A DNA stretch of 64,000 nt from Vibrio gallicus (GCF_024346875.1 NZ_AP024871.1:744001-808000), one strand, 5' to 3'. Shown: positions 17,464 to 27,032, numbered from the stretch's first letter. Numbers and translations: made by a program. Notes: a model not told the origin generated them from the letters alone.

Positions 17464-18756
17464 TTACTTAACGGTGCGAGCGAAACGGTTAAGCAGGCGA
17501 GAGCTCTCTACATCAACCTTCTCTAGGCTTTGTTCAACCGTTGAGCGTCCAGCGAAGATGTTGTCAAATTCACGGTGCATCACCTCACGAATTTGAGGGT
17601 AGAAACCTAGGCGGTAACCCTTGGTCCATTCGCCATCAGGTAGGCTAAGCTGGAGAACGCCAACTTCTGCATCAGGTACTTCGTTGTAGTAGCCAGACTC
17701 CTTGGTCATGTCGTAGGCTGCGTTGGTCACTGGTACATAGCCAGTTGTTTTGTGCCAGTACATCTGGGTTTCAGGCTGTGTTAGGTAAGAGAAGAAGGCC
17801 GCAACGGCGTCATCTTGCTTCTTATCATGGCCATTCATAGCAAACAGCGCAGCGCCACCGATAAAGGTGTGGCTACCTTGCTCTGCTACTGATTCCCAGT
17901 AAGGTAGGTAAGTGGTGCCTAGGTCAAACTCTACACGGTTACGAAGACCGCCAAATGAGCCTGATGAACCCATCCACATGGCTACGTCCTGGCGCTCAAA
18001 TGGGGTTTGGTTTGCATCCCAGTCGCTGCCGTAATACTTGTAGTAACCTTTATCTGACCAATCTTTAAGCTTAGAGACGTGCATTTGCATGTCTTCCGTA
18101 TTAAACATGATCTTGCTTGGTAGGCCATCGTAGCCGTTCTGTTTATCAGCAAGAGGTAGGTTATGACGTGACTTAAAGTTTTCAAACATGATCCAAGGCG
18201 TTAGTGATTGAGAAAATGTCGCGTAGCCCGCTTCTTTTAGCTTAGCAGCAACAATCTCAAGCTCTTCGTACGTCTTTGGCGGTTTAGCACCAACCTTTTT
18301 AAGGATGTCTTGGTTGTAGTAAAGGACAGGCGTAGAGCTGTTGAACGGCATGCCGATCATCTTGCCTGTGTTGTCAGCGTAGAAGTTACGTACGCCAGTT
18401 AGGTAGTTGTCAGAGTTAAACGAATAGCCTGAATCAACCAAGATGTCTTGAACTGGCTTAGCAACGCCCGGCGCATTCATGATAGTCGCTGCACCTGCAT
18501 CAAATACCTGAAGAATGTTTGGTGCTTCACCGGCACGGAAGGCGGCAACACCAGAAGTTAGTGTCTCTGTGTAGCTGCCTTTGTAGATAGGGGTGATTTT
18601 GTAGTCACCTTGAGAGGCATTGAAATCAGTGGCGATCTGGTTGACGGTATCACCTAGCTGACCGCTCATAGCGTGCCAAAACGTAATCTCTGTCGCTGCC
18701 ATTGCGGTACTCGACATAGTCGCGGATAGCATTCCTGCTAGCATTAGCTTGTTCAT
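17464..18756 (-). CDS. ugpB: sn-glycerol-3-phosphate periplasmic binding protein UgpB
   Basis: 430 residues. Residues 1-20 are a signal peptide (MNKLMLAGML...TAMA), then the mature protein begins ATEITFWHAMSGQLGDTVN, typical of UgpB family-1 solute-binding proteins. FNSSTPVLYYNQD and the C-terminal EVMHREFDNIFAG are also diagnostic. It captures glycerol-3-phosphate in the periplasm and delivers it to UgpAE. First gene of ugpBAEC; AAAGGAAAGG precedes the ATG. Confidence 0.93.
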   Translation of the reverse strand: MNKLMLAGMLSATMSSTAMAATEITFWHAMSGQLGDTVNQIATDFNASQGDYKITPIYKGSYTETLTSGVAAFRAGEAPNILQVFDAGAATIMNAPGVAKPVQDILVDSGYSFNSDNYLTGVRNFYADNTGKMIGMPFNSSTPVLYYNQDILKKVGAKPPKTYEELEIVAAKLKEAGYATFSQSLTPWIMFENFKSRHNLPLADKQNGYDGLPSKIMFNTEDMQMHVSKLKDWSDKGYYKYYGSDWDANQTPFERQDVAMWMGSSGSFGGLRNRVEFDLGTTYLPYWESVAEQGSHTFIGGAALFAMNGHDKKQDDAVAAFFSYLTQPETQMYWHKTTGYVPVTNAAYDMTKESGYYNEVPDAEVGVLQLSLPDGEWTKGYRLGFYPQIREVMHREFDNIFAGRSTVEQSLEKVDVESSRLLNRFARTVK

Positions 18757-18855
18757 GTTCCTTTCCTTTTATAACTCTCAGTGAGAGGTTTCTAATGAGG
18801 TTTCGTTTATTTCGTTGGCTGCTATCTTGAGCGAGTTTTATTGCAATTTGGTTGG

Positions 18856-18901
18856 CGTAAGGTGTCAAAGTAATGAAGGTTACATTTCGGTTGCATGTCA
18901 C
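18856..18901 (-). promoter_or_regulatory. Candidate PhoB-binding region upstream of ugpB
   Basis: On the minus strand, ATGCAACC and ATGTAACC repeat at 11-base spacing, followed by CTTTGACACCTTAC. Eleven-base periodicity and TGTAAC/TGACACC elements resemble Pho boxes, and ugp is a known Pho regulon member in E. coli. The match to the CTGTCAT consensus is imperfect, so this is tentative. Confidence 0.35.
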
Positions 18902-19173
18902 TTTTGTTGCTTGCCTAAGTATTCCTAAGCTATTGAATAAAAAACTATAGTTAGAATTAATGAATGGGTGATATTTGAGTTGGATGGGTGTTGTGATCGT
19001 GCTTGTTTGACTCAAAACAATTGTTCTATGTTTCAAAATGAGGGTTTGTTTCACTAAGGTGATAAAGCGAACGTTTATGGCAGCTTGAAGTTAACGAGTG
19101 CCGCAGTTCAGAGTTGAATTCGGGGATAATGATTCCTTTGAAAAACAATATGTCGCTTAACAAAGTGTCCAGT
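18902..19173. other. Intergenic region between ugpB promoter and integrase remnant
   Basis: AT-rich, no supported gene. The junction where the truncated integrase loses homology to its paralogue lies at about 19174-19200. No further copy of the tRNA-Ser att repeat is visible here, so the far end of the left element has been lost. Confidence 0.4.
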
Positions 19174-20112
19174 CTATCTGGTGCAGATCATTCTATGAAT
19201 GGGGAGGGTTCTCAACGAGTGTTGGTTTTTCAGTTTCTGCGAAGTGCCTCTGTCGGTGATAGCGAGCGTGAATAAACCTGAATCGGACTTAATGTCTGTG
19301 ACCATGAGTTGGCATGCTTCTGACGGCCTCAAGCCCATATAAATCAGCAGTAAGGTAGACCATCTAAGTGAGGGAGTCGCTTTTCTAAATTCATGACTAG
19401 AAAGTAAATTGTGTATCTGCTTTTTGGACCATTTCTCACGCTGCTCTGAAGCGAATTTTTCAGAGCGAAATGCCATGGTTAGACCATCAAAGGGATTGCG
19501 AGGTATAAGCTCTTTCTGGGTTAGCCATTTAACGAACTGTTTGGCAGATGACCAGAAATCCTTCTTAGTCTTTGCGCTTTTATCCCAACTTTGAAGGTAG
19601 TTACCATAATCGAGCAATACCGAAGCACTTAGTTTACCTATGGGCGTTTTTTTGTTTTTTAGATAGTTGAGGAAACGCGTGGTTCTCGTGTCTAACTGGT
19701 GGACCGTGAGGTGAGTGATCTTAGACTCGCGCTTTGTTTCAATGAATTGTTTTTGCCATTGAAAACCTTGGGCATAGTCCTGTCTTAGTTTAGTGGCTGA
19801 AGAGGGCTCCGAACGCGTGGTCAAAAGTACAGAATTGATATCAATTCCAGAATCATTGAACGCGTTTCTAAGCACCCCAATCGCATGAGCAATTTCAGCT
19901 TTAGTTTCCCTCACACAATCCCTAGATATATCCACATTATCTAGGGATTTTAGGATTTGCATGATGAGGGGCTGGCTACGTCTGATCGCCACAGAACGAG
20001 ACTTGGTTTTTAGACTGAATTTGAAATCAAACGGGAAGCCTTGCTGAACAAGGGCTTTGGGTGTGCAGACTCGCACGAAGTACACGCTAAAGCGGTTTTT
20101 AAATAGATACAT
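19174..20112 (-). pseudogene. C-terminally truncated tyrosine integrase (remnant of an earlier tRNA-Ser element)
   Basis: 312 codons from ATG at 20112. It is a paralogue of the integrase at 25755-26987: both start MYL(F/L)K, share FGFPFD/GFPFDFKFSL, the SAM-like domain with a KTKK/KTNK helix, and the first catalytic arginine in MGLRPSEACQL. Homology stops at SLRTLPIH, and the frame ends without the HxxR box and the nucleophilic tyrosine, so recombinase activity is impossible. A longer in-frame start at 20142 adds ten residues not shared with the paralogue. It sits beside a copy of the tRNA-Ser att sequence in the same orientation as the intact integrase beside the tRNA. Confidence 0.85.
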
Positions 20113-20163
20113 TGACTCACCTGATTGACTCACCAGGGCCAATCTAGGTATTCAGAAATGCAA

Positions 20164-20187
20164 AAAGCCCTGATAAATCAGGGCTTT
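20164..20187 (-). terminator. Terminator between the left att copy and the integrase remnant
   Basis: AAAGCCCTGATTTATCAGGGCTTT followed by TTTGC on the minus strand. It takes the place a tRNA-Ser terminator would hold next to the att repeat; the intact element has its own analogous hairpin at 27033-27058. Confidence 0.75.
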
Positions 20188-20188
20188 A

Positions 20189-20225
20189 AATGTGGCGGAG
20201 AGATAGGGATTTGAACCCTAGAACC
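20189..20225 (-). repeat. Attachment-site direct repeat (3' end of tRNA-Ser), distal copy
   Basis: Thirty-seven bases identical to 27068-27104, beginning AATGTGGCGGAGAGATAGGG and ending CCTAGAACC. It comprises the CCA end, acceptor strand and T-arm of tRNA-Ser without the rest of the gene. This is the far boundary of the tRNA-Ser integrative element and at the same time the insertion site of the older element to its left. Confidence 0.9.
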
Positions 20226-20594
20226 TATCCAGCACAATGAGGTTAACCTACTGTTTTAAAATAACTTAACTTTCAATTCCACTCAAGCAAACTAGTCAAT
20301 TTAGTTGAAAATTGACTATGACCTAATTTTTAAGAAAATGCAATTATTCATAAGTTAAGCTAACTACAAATTAGGAAAAGGTTTATACGTCTTTCTTCTG
20401 AAAATTAATAGCTATTGCGTTCGACAAGAGACTATTTTTTGAGAGTAGTTAAGTTGGATAGGGTTGCTTAACATTTTACCTGATTTAGTCAACAATGCTT
20501 TACATTATAAGTTAAGCGTGCCGTGGGAATGAATAATGTAATATCTTATTTTTTGCCAAATATGGTCACAAGTAGATACAGATTATATGAAAAG
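20226..20594. other. Non-coding end of the tRNA-Ser element
   Basis: About 370 AT-rich bases inside the distal att copy with no supported gene. Short direct repeats of TTAAGTT/TTAAGC type occur (20265-20360, 20510) and could be integrase arm sites, but I cannot establish this. Confidence 0.35.
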
Positions 20595-20626
20595 AAAAAT
20601 GCCAGTATCGTAATGCTGGCATTTTT
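20595..20626 (-). terminator. Terminator downstream of the lipoprotein gene
   Basis: AAAAATGCCAG and CTGGCATTTTT form a strong stem with T-runs on both strands, 60 bases beyond the lipoprotein stop. Confidence 0.8.
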
Positions 20627-20685
20627 CATGATTTAACTATCAATTCTGTGCTGAGTTATAAATAAACAACACAGCTCAACTCGCC

Positions 20686-22041
20686 CTAGTTGTTATCTGA
20701 TGAGGCTAAGTTCGACCAGTCTTGATAGATCTTTTCTGCAAAGGCTTTATCGTAGAAGTTAAGTACGAATGTTTGTGTGCTCTGATCAAAACCTATCAAC
20801 ATATGTTGGTTAGATAAAGATCTATACATTACCATATCATTATCTCCAACACTTTCTTCAGACAGTCGAATATGAAGAGCACCAGTATCACTGCTGATTT
20901 CATAGCCTACAGAGAACGATTCTACGCCTTCTGTTATTGTTACACTGGTTTCCTCGAACTTAAGCTCTGCGAACATTGGATCTGGGTTTACACCAGTTGA
21001 ATCATCAGCAACAAAGTACAGTGTTTTACCTACCAACTCGTTCTCTGTAAATTTCCCGTTCGTAATTAAATCTTGTTGCGCATATATATTTAAGTCTTTA
21101 TCTCCCGTCACTACACCTAGTGCGAGATGGTTTGAAACATAGATAAATTCATCTACTTCACCATCTTCAAATATAAGTTGAAGCCCATCAATCTCATATT
21201 TCCAAGTCTCATTGCCAGAGGTAGTAGCGCCATCTTTAAACGTAGCTAGAAATATACCCTCTTGATCGAAGTAAGATGGGTTTAAACTAGCTGAATAAAT
21301 AGGAAGAGATTGGCTGTCTTTAGATATTTCTAAAAAGTCCGATAAATTAGAAACTCTAGGTAAGCTACTTGCATTTACGTTGCCGTTATAATCAATTTCA
21401 ATATCTACAGTTATGGTAGAGAAATCAAAATCACTTCCATGATCTTGCTCTAATTGCTCAATTAACGACTTTGTTTCTTTCACCACCGACATTAACGTTT
21501 TGCTTGCATCCTCAACAGATTTATAATTTAGTTGAGATGCTAATGTACGAGCGTATAAGTGCACTTTAGTATCATCTGAAGCAACATAGTCTGAGGTTAA
21601 TTCTTCTACTGTAACTCCAATTTCAGATGCAATATCTTCTACGCTTAAATCACTCATTTTTGCGATCGAAGTAAAAGGAGTTATTAGTTGTTCTGTATTT
21701 ACTGCTATCATTGTATAACTGTGTGCACTCACCCCTAATGTATCAGAATCTGAGGATAGTCCACCTACAATGTCAGCTGTAATCAACATATCAGCGTACT
21801 CTGGAGGTAGACTAAATTGACCTTTGACATCAGTGGTTGTTGTATATGCACAAGCTTCTTCTACGGTTTCACGAGCACAAATGAACGCATTATTAATATA
21901 GCCATCAATAACGGTAAATGTAGAATTTTCGGGATTATCACCTGGGTTAGAGGTAGAGTTGGAGTTGGAGTCGGAGTCGCTATTACAACCGACGAGCACT
22001 GTACCTGCAATTGCCAGTGCTATAACGTTTTTATTATTCAT
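20686..22041 (-). CDS. Predicted outer-membrane lipoprotein, element cargo
   Basis: 451 residues from ATG at 22041. The signal peptide is MNNKNVIALAIAGTVLVGC with lipobox LVGC, so C19 would be lipidated. A Ser/Asp/Asn-rich linker follows (SDSDSNSNSTSNPGDNPENS). Then comes a region VIDGYINNAFICARET ... CAYTTTTDVKGQFSLP, which resembles carboxypeptidase-regulatory or Ig-like beta domains of marine lipoproteins. The C-terminal ~200 residues are beta-rich without a recognised signature. No catalytic motif is apparent. It is a single-gene unit with its own terminator, on the distal side of the tRNA-Ser element. Surface exposure, phage-receptor masking or adhesion would be guesses. Confidence 0.75.
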   Translation of the reverse strand: MNNKNVIALAIAGTVLVGCNSDSDSNSNSTSNPGDNPENSTFTVIDGYINNAFICARETVEEACAYTTTTDVKGQFSLPPEYADMLITADIVGGLSSDSDTLGVSAHSYTMIAVNTEQLITPFTSIAKMSDLSVEDIASEIGVTVEELTSDYVASDDTKVHLYARTLASQLNYKSVEDASKTLMSVVKETKSLIEQLEQDHGSDFDFSTITVDIEIDYNGNVNASSLPRVSNLSDFLEISKDSQSLPIYSASLNPSYFDQEGIFLATFKDGATTSGNETWKYEIDGLQLIFEDGEVDEFIYVSNHLALGVVTGDKDLNIYAQQDLITNGKFTENELVGKTLYFVADDSTGVNPDPMFAELKFEETSVTITEGVESFSVGYEISSDTGALHIRLSEESVGDNDMVMYRSLSNQHMLIGFDQSTQTFVLNFYDKAFAEKIYQDWSNLASSDNN

Positions 22042-23046
22042 TTTATATCCATTTAGTTTGTATTACCTATCCGCTCAAAAAATATAACATCGCCCGTCCA
22101 TTCACTGAACCAATAGCTTACATTGGCTCGATAATTCTTACACTCTGAAACATATTAGTTATCATTTATTAATGGTAAACTTGTTGCTAAATAATCACTT
22201 AGGCGGGACAAATAACTATTTGTTGACTTGCATCTCGTTTATTTCCTCCCAAAATCAGCTGCTCCTTAGGTGTTAGTTCACTTACTGTAATATATGAATC
22301 AATTGCGAAAATATTTAGATTTAGATTTAGATAAGAAGTATACAATCAGGAATACTCTGGGTTACAAACGTCATAAAAATAGAAGTGCACTCTCAACCAA
22401 GCTTAATTATTGTTAGGGTGAGCTCGCGAGTATTTATCGTGCAAGTGTTGTTTGAATATCGAACTCTCATTGATTGCTAATTAAGCTAAGGACAAACGAC
22501 ACTAAAAAACAGGTTAAATTTAAACCTCTTAGATTGTTTAGTGAGCACTCATGCTCTTGCCCTGTGATTATTATGGAGTTATGGAGTTGTGACTCCGAGA
22601 GATCTGCAAAGAATGAATAAACTTAGGAACCAGATTGAAAATAACTATTATGTGCCAGCGTTGATGACGAAATTTTCAGGGCAACGATTGCCGCCCCATC
22701 ACCAGAGTATTTCATGCGGGTTAAGTTTTTAAATACCAGTTGCTGTAGTGGTCAACTGAAATCGACCACAGTTTTGGATTGTTCTCAAACAATAGTTCCT
22801 ACCTCGATATGTGTCCGTGACCCCCTGCCGTTAATATAAGCAAAATGGGGTATAGTCACATTTTTCATTTTAATTCTTCCTAAACGATGTAGGTAATTAG
22901 ATCTCTAACTATCTGTAATGCATAAGATGGTTACTGTTTTTATATGCAAAACAGTATGTTAGTCAACAATTTTCGCCCTAGCACTCCGCATGCCCTTCAA
23001 GTACCTTACTCTCAAAGAACGCAGGAAAATCTGCTATTGAGGGAAA
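22042..23046. other. 1-kb non-coding region of the element, possible regulatory/transfer-origin site
   Basis: No supported gene in either direction. It separates the divergent lipoprotein and recombinase genes. Structures seen: AGATTTAGATTTAGAT tandem hexamers (~22317), GTGGTC-N10-GACCAC (22749-22770), an imperfect GTGACCCC/GGGGTA-TA-GTCAC repeat (~22827-22861), and a perfect 9-bp inverted repeat at 22932-22956. A relaxase candidate lies downstream, so an oriT could be located here; no nick-site match is claimed. Confidence 0.4.
22932..22956 (+). promoter_or_regulatory. Perfect inverted repeat upstream of the recombinase-relaxase pair
   Basis: TACTGTTTT and AAAACAGTA flank a 7-base loop TATATGC, 90 bases before the recombinase start. 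It may be an operator for the two-gene operon, or an oriT-type hairpin for the relaxase encoded downstream. Confidence 0.45.
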
Positions 23047-24270
23047 TTGACTACTACATTTAAATATTACGCAAACCTACTTCTAGAACAGAAAAAGCAC
23101 GAATTTCAAAAGTCGACATTCACTTCGTATCAATCCAAAACAAACTACTTAGTTCGGTATTTTGGGCGGAAGAAAATACGAACGATCAATCATTCGGGCG
23201 TACAAAAGCTCATTATTGAGCTTCACAACGTCTACCGTAACAAGACCATTAATGAGTTTTTCACCATCTTAAGAGCGGTGTTTAATGCAGCCGAGAAAGA
23301 TGGCGTGATTGACCGCAGTCCTATGGCAAGTTTTAGTAACCTTAAAACAACAGCAGAAGAGCCCACCCCGTTTACTTTGAACGAAATCCGATTGATGAAT
23401 CAATCCAGTTGTTCGTGTCCATCAGGGAAGCACCTGTTGCTGTTGGGTACGCACACAGGACTCAGGATCAGTGAGCTACTTGCATTAACGTGGGAGAGCA
23501 TCGATTTAGAAAAAGGGGTTATGAAAGTCTTATTTGCTAACGTCGAGAAAGAATTAAAGATACCCAAAACACCAGGGTCAGTACGAACCATTGAACTAAC
23601 AGAACCCGCTCTGACATTATTGAAAAAACAATATCGTATTACGGGATCACTTGAAACTCGTCTACTTGAAGTAACTCAGGAAGATATAAAAGTTCAAAAG
23701 AGATATCACCACCGATATGTGTTTATCAATAGCAAAAAGCGAGAGCCATTTCTGCACAGTAAGCAGTATCAAAAGTCTTTTTATAATCCATTTATAAAAG
23801 CCCTTGGGATTGCGCACAGAGGTCCGAATCAAGCAAGACATACGTTTGCAAGCCAAGCACTTACAGCGGGTATCAACAAACAGTGGATAGCGAATTGCTT
23901 AGGACATCGCAATACCGAGATGGTAGATCGCCACTATGCCCGATGGATCAAACCTGATGCACAAGATCACGGCGCTCAGTTTTCTCAGCATATGCAACAA
24001 GCTATGGAGCAACCTAAATCTGAGCGTAGCGATAATGTCATTTCGTTTAGCAAAGAGAAGAACAAGCAGATCGTGATAAGCGAAGTGAGTGTCCGCTCGC
24101 ACTCTCCCAAACATAGTGTGTGTGATGGAGAGGCTTCGTTACAACACCATGGCAACCCGCTGCGTTCACATTGCACTTTTTCTGCGAAAAAGATGCAACA
24201 TGAACTGCGGGCAAGAGAAGGTTCTTTTGACTTTCGGCTCGTACGTTTTGATGAGGGGCACACACTATGA
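23047..24270 (+). CDS. Tyrosine recombinase, coupled to a relaxase-like gene
   Basis: 407 residues. The start is TTG at 23047; an in-frame TGA at 23038 leaves no earlier option, and GAGGG lies close upstream. Residues 1-90 are a SAM-like core-binding domain (TYQSKTNYLVRYFGRKKIRTIN). The catalytic domain shows Arg in THTGLRISELLALTW, HxxR as NQARHTFASQAL, and GHRNTEMVDRHYARW with the nucleophilic tyrosine. About 90 residues beyond the tyrosine form an unusual C-terminal extension with SKEKNKQIVISEVSVRS and no known domain. It is distinct from the DUF6538-like integrase in the same element. Its stop overlaps the next start in ATGA, so the two proteins are probably made in equal amounts and act together. 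Confidence 0.88.
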   Translation: MTTTFKYYANLLLEQKKHEFQKSTFTSYQSKTNYLVRYFGRKKIRTINHSGVQKLIIELHNVYRNKTINEFFTILRAVFNAAEKDGVIDRSPMASFSNLKTTAEEPTPFTLNEIRLMNQSSCSCPSGKHLLLLGTHTGLRISELLALTWESIDLEKGVMKVLFANVEKELKIPKTPGSVRTIELTEPALTLLKKQYRITGSLETRLLEVTQEDIKVQKRYHHRYVFINSKKREPFLHSKQYQKSFYNPFIKALGIAHRGPNQARHTFASQALTAGINKQWIANCLGHRNTEMVDRHYARWIKPDAQDHGAQFSQHMQQAMEQPKSERSDNVISFSKEKNKQIVISEVSVRSHSPKHSVCDGEASLQHHGNPLRSHCTFSAKKMQHELRAREGSFDFRLVRFDEGHTL

Positions 24271-25748
24271 AAAATGTGAGGTTGTTTCATCGACGTTTTA
24301 ACTACAAGTCCACATCGGTAGATAGAAGCAAGTGCGTAAAATCACTGTGCCATTCATTGAGAATAGTGAAAGAGTCGACTAAAAAATTGGAGTGGGATAA
24401 TGAACTCAGTCACTTCAATCGAGTCTGTATTAACGGTCGAATTGAGCCGTTAGACAGCATGAGTGAATTGGCCAAGGAACAGTTGTTGGAAGCCATTGCC
24501 CCTTTACCGAGGTTGAAGAACAAAACGAAAATCCAAAAAGAGCGTGTAAGTTATAAATCTAAGATAAAGCGCGCGGTGAAGACGCTTAGTGCACAAGGTC
24601 ATCACGAAGCTGCTGAAGTTTTTCAACGAGTTCTGGATAATGCGCCTACTAAGACAAGTCTCCATGAGTACATTTATCTAGCTGAAAAACTGGATATGCC
24701 ACGTAAGAAACAACGTATTACATTATTACGAGGGTTTGCTTCCACGCATCAGAAACTCGCAAACCAACAGCCTGAAAATAACATTTGGGTACAAGAAGGA
24801 CTCCTTAAAATCCCACATCAATGGGAGGTAGGAACCGATAAGGTTTCTTTGGATAACTATATCGTTTACATACACAAATTCTTATCAGAGCATTTTCCAG
24901 ATTTTAAAATCAAAGCCATTGTTGGTCACGATGACGAGCGTTTGGCTCACGAAAATACAGGGGCGCACATCCATTATTTTATGGATGGACAGAACTCTAA
25001 AACAGGAGAATTCAATCTCCACAAAATCCAAATGCAAAAGATCAATGAGTACATAAAAACCAAAAATCCAAGTGATGCACTTCCTCTAGAGAGTGGTCAA
25101 AAGCTCAATAGAAAGCACGCTCAAATATACGGTGAGTATTTCCAACTCATGCTTTATGAGCACGTCAATAAACACCTTTTACATCCAAAGGGCATTGATG
25201 CTACGTTCAGTACCGAATCAGAAAAACGCTCTGAACGTCGCAAAGAAATGGACTCGCAAGCAAAGCTGCCTAAGGCACAAAGAAAAAACAATTACCATAA
25301 CCGAACCATCAAAAAGAAAAGGGAAATGGTTCGTCAATTGGAAACACAGGCTGCATATCTTGCTCATACTGTTGCAGCTGAACAAGCTAAGCATGATGCT
25401 GTTATTGCGTCCATGACCACCGCTCAGCATGAGCAGGTTTTGCTCAAACAAAATAACCAAGAGCTCAAACAGTTAAATGCAACACTCTCAGACCAATTAG
25501 CTGAGCTTAACGAGCGTATTATCGGTGTTATTACGCAAGTCGTGAAAAACATATTCTTTGTTACGGTTGCTCGAGAAAAGGGCGATAGATACGCTGAGAG
25601 AAACTTTATGGATAAAGTCGTTGAAAGCATCAGCTCCATTATGCCGATCCCTCTGCGTAAACAGATTGAATCGCTTAAAGATGACTTACTTTCTAAAACA
25701 CTACCTACCCCAAATAAGCGCTCAAAAGAGCGCGATATGGAGCGTTAA
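24267..25748 (+). CDS. MobV-like relaxase / plasmid-recombination protein candidate
   Basis: 493 residues, ATG overlapping the recombinase stop. The key region reads VGHDDERLAHENTGAHIHYFMDG: H221-D-D-E and H234-x-H236 match motif III (HxDE...PHxH) of MobV/Pre relaxases, which coordinate a metal for nicking at oriT. Residues ~43-66 (LEWDNELSHFNRVCINGRIE) could correspond to the N-terminal motif. A Lys/Arg-rich stretch and a long coiled coil (~350-430, QLETQAAYLAHTVAAEQAKH...) follow, as is common behind MobV catalytic domains. The Pro before HxH is Gly-Ala here. Replication initiator or recombinase accessory factor are alternatives. It converges on the integrase gene with only six bases between the stops. 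Confidence 0.6.
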   Translation: MKNVRLFHRRFNYKSTSVDRSKCVKSLCHSLRIVKESTKKLEWDNELSHFNRVCINGRIEPLDSMSELAKEQLLEAIAPLPRLKNKTKIQKERVSYKSKIKRAVKTLSAQGHHEAAEVFQRVLDNAPTKTSLHEYIYLAEKLDMPRKKQRITLLRGFASTHQKLANQQPENNIWVQEGLLKIPHQWEVGTDKVSLDNYIVYIHKFLSEHFPDFKIKAIVGHDDERLAHENTGAHIHYFMDGQNSKTGEFNLHKIQMQKINEYIKTKNPSDALPLESGQKLNRKHAQIYGEYFQLMLYEHVNKHLLHPKGIDATFSTESEKRSERRKEMDSQAKLPKAQRKNNYHNRTIKKKREMVRQLETQAAYLAHTVAAEQAKHDAVIASMTTAQHEQVLLKQNNQELKQLNATLSDQLAELNERIIGVITQVVKNIFFVTVAREKGDRYAERNFMDKVVESISSIMPIPLRKQIESLKDDLLSKTLPTPNKRSKERDMER

Positions 25749-25754
25749 GTGGCA

Positions 25755-26987
25755 TCAGCCATAATTAATTGTCTCTATCACCTTAGCTAGAGCATCGAGG
25801 TTGTATCGCTTCCCATAGCGATTAAAGGTGACACTACTGGAAGTATGACCCACTATTTCAGCAATGTACTGCTCACCATGACCTCTTTGCTTCAGCTCAT
25901 CAATAAAAGTATGTCTAAAACTATACGCTGTAGGGCGTTGTCTCGGTTTCATGCCAAGCGTAGATTGCACGCAGCTCAGTTGCTTACAATAACGTTTAGA
26001 CCACTCCACACTGGCACTATTGGGTATGAAGCTAAAGAGTTGGACATAGCCTTGTTTCGCTCGCTTTAGAACATAGTCTAGGAAACCTGAACTCACCAAG
26101 TAAGAGTGAATAGGCACACTGCGTAGACTGCTTGAGTTCTTAACAAATTGCTTTTCACCCTGGTTTGTCACCTTGATAACGGATGTTTTGAGATTGATAT
26201 CGACGACTCGAAGCTGGCACACCTCACTGGGTCTCATTCCAGTATGCAGTAGCAACTGAGTGATCCAGTGAAACTCTTCCCCCTTCTTACTATAAGCCTC
26301 GCTGTGCAACAATTTCTCTATACTCTCAATAGGCCACCGCATACGCTGCTCTGAGGGAGCAGGAGCAATAACCTGTGGCATTTTAATCAATTGAAAAGGG
26401 TTTGAAGTCGTGAGCTTCATAAGCGCACACCAATTGAAAAATTGGCTGACAGCAGACAGGTACTCTTTGTTAGTTTTAGTGCTACGCCCTTCTTTCAGCA
26501 ATTGATCTCTATAGCGCATCCCATCAGAGCTATTAATTTTCGCAATGGGAGTGTCGGAATGAAAAGCAATGAAATGTGAAATTCGTTGTTCCAACTGTTT
26601 AACAGTAAGAGCTCGGATGCATTCACCTTGCTTTGAGGCAATGAATTGCGTTAAGCCTTGAGACAGCAGCGTATAGTGCTTTTGTTTTGGTTTATTGGTT
26701 TTGTCCGATGTTGATTCTTTGCTATCGCTTTCACCCCAATGTAAGCGACATTCGTCAATGATAGTGAGAACGGCGTCTTTAAACACGTCAAGAGAGGTCT
26801 CGGTAGTAAGGGATTGCAGGAATTGACGCAGTTTTAAGGTCAGCAGGCAGTTGCGTTCAATTGCTATTGAACGATCTTTGGTAAGCAGTGAAGATTTAAC
26901 GTCAAAAGGGAATCCAAAATCACGTAGAGACTTCGGTAAGCAGATGCGGATGTAGTAAGTGCCAGAGGGGTGTTTTAAAAGATACAT
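25755..26987 (-). CDS. Tyrosine integrase of the tRNA-Ser element
   Basis: 410 residues from ATG at 26987. The N-terminal ~60 residues (MYLLKHPSGTYYIRICLPKSLR ... SIAIERN) form the DUF6538-type arm-binding domain, followed by a SAM-like core-binding domain near 150-240. All catalytic residues are present: Arg in HTGMRPSEVCQL, HxxR as YSFRHTFIDEL, the second His in GHTSSSVTFNRYG and the nucleophile Y391. It should catalyse recombination between the element's att and the 3' end of tRNA-Ser. The gene lies within 80 bases of the tRNA end. It is a paralogue of the broken copy at 19174-20112. Confidence 0.92.
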   Translation of the reverse strand: MYLLKHPSGTYYIRICLPKSLRDFGFPFDVKSSLLTKDRSIAIERNCLLTLKLRQFLQSLTTETSLDVFKDAVLTIIDECRLHWGESDSKESTSDKTNKPKQKHYTLLSQGLTQFIASKQGECIRALTVKQLEQRISHFIAFHSDTPIAKINSSDGMRYRDQLLKEGRSTKTNKEYLSAVSQFFNWCALMKLTTSNPFQLIKMPQVIAPAPSEQRMRWPIESIEKLLHSEAYSKKGEEFHWITQLLLHTGMRPSEVCQLRVVDINLKTSVIKVTNQGEKQFVKNSSSLRSVPIHSYLVSSGFLDYVLKRAKQGYVQLFSFIPNSASVEWSKRYCKQLSCVQSTLGMKPRQRPTAYSFRHTFIDELKQRGHGEQYIAEIVGHTSSSVTFNRYGKRYNLDALAKVIETINYG

Positions 26988-27032
26988 TGTCTAAGTCAAT
27001 CCATTTTGGTGACTTAGCCTGCTTTAGATATG

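Noticed and set aside
22745..22775. AGTGGTCAACTGAAATCGACCACAG resembling the end of an IS3-type element
   Set aside because: Only one copy in the window and no transposase nearby, so an insertion sequence cannot be supported.
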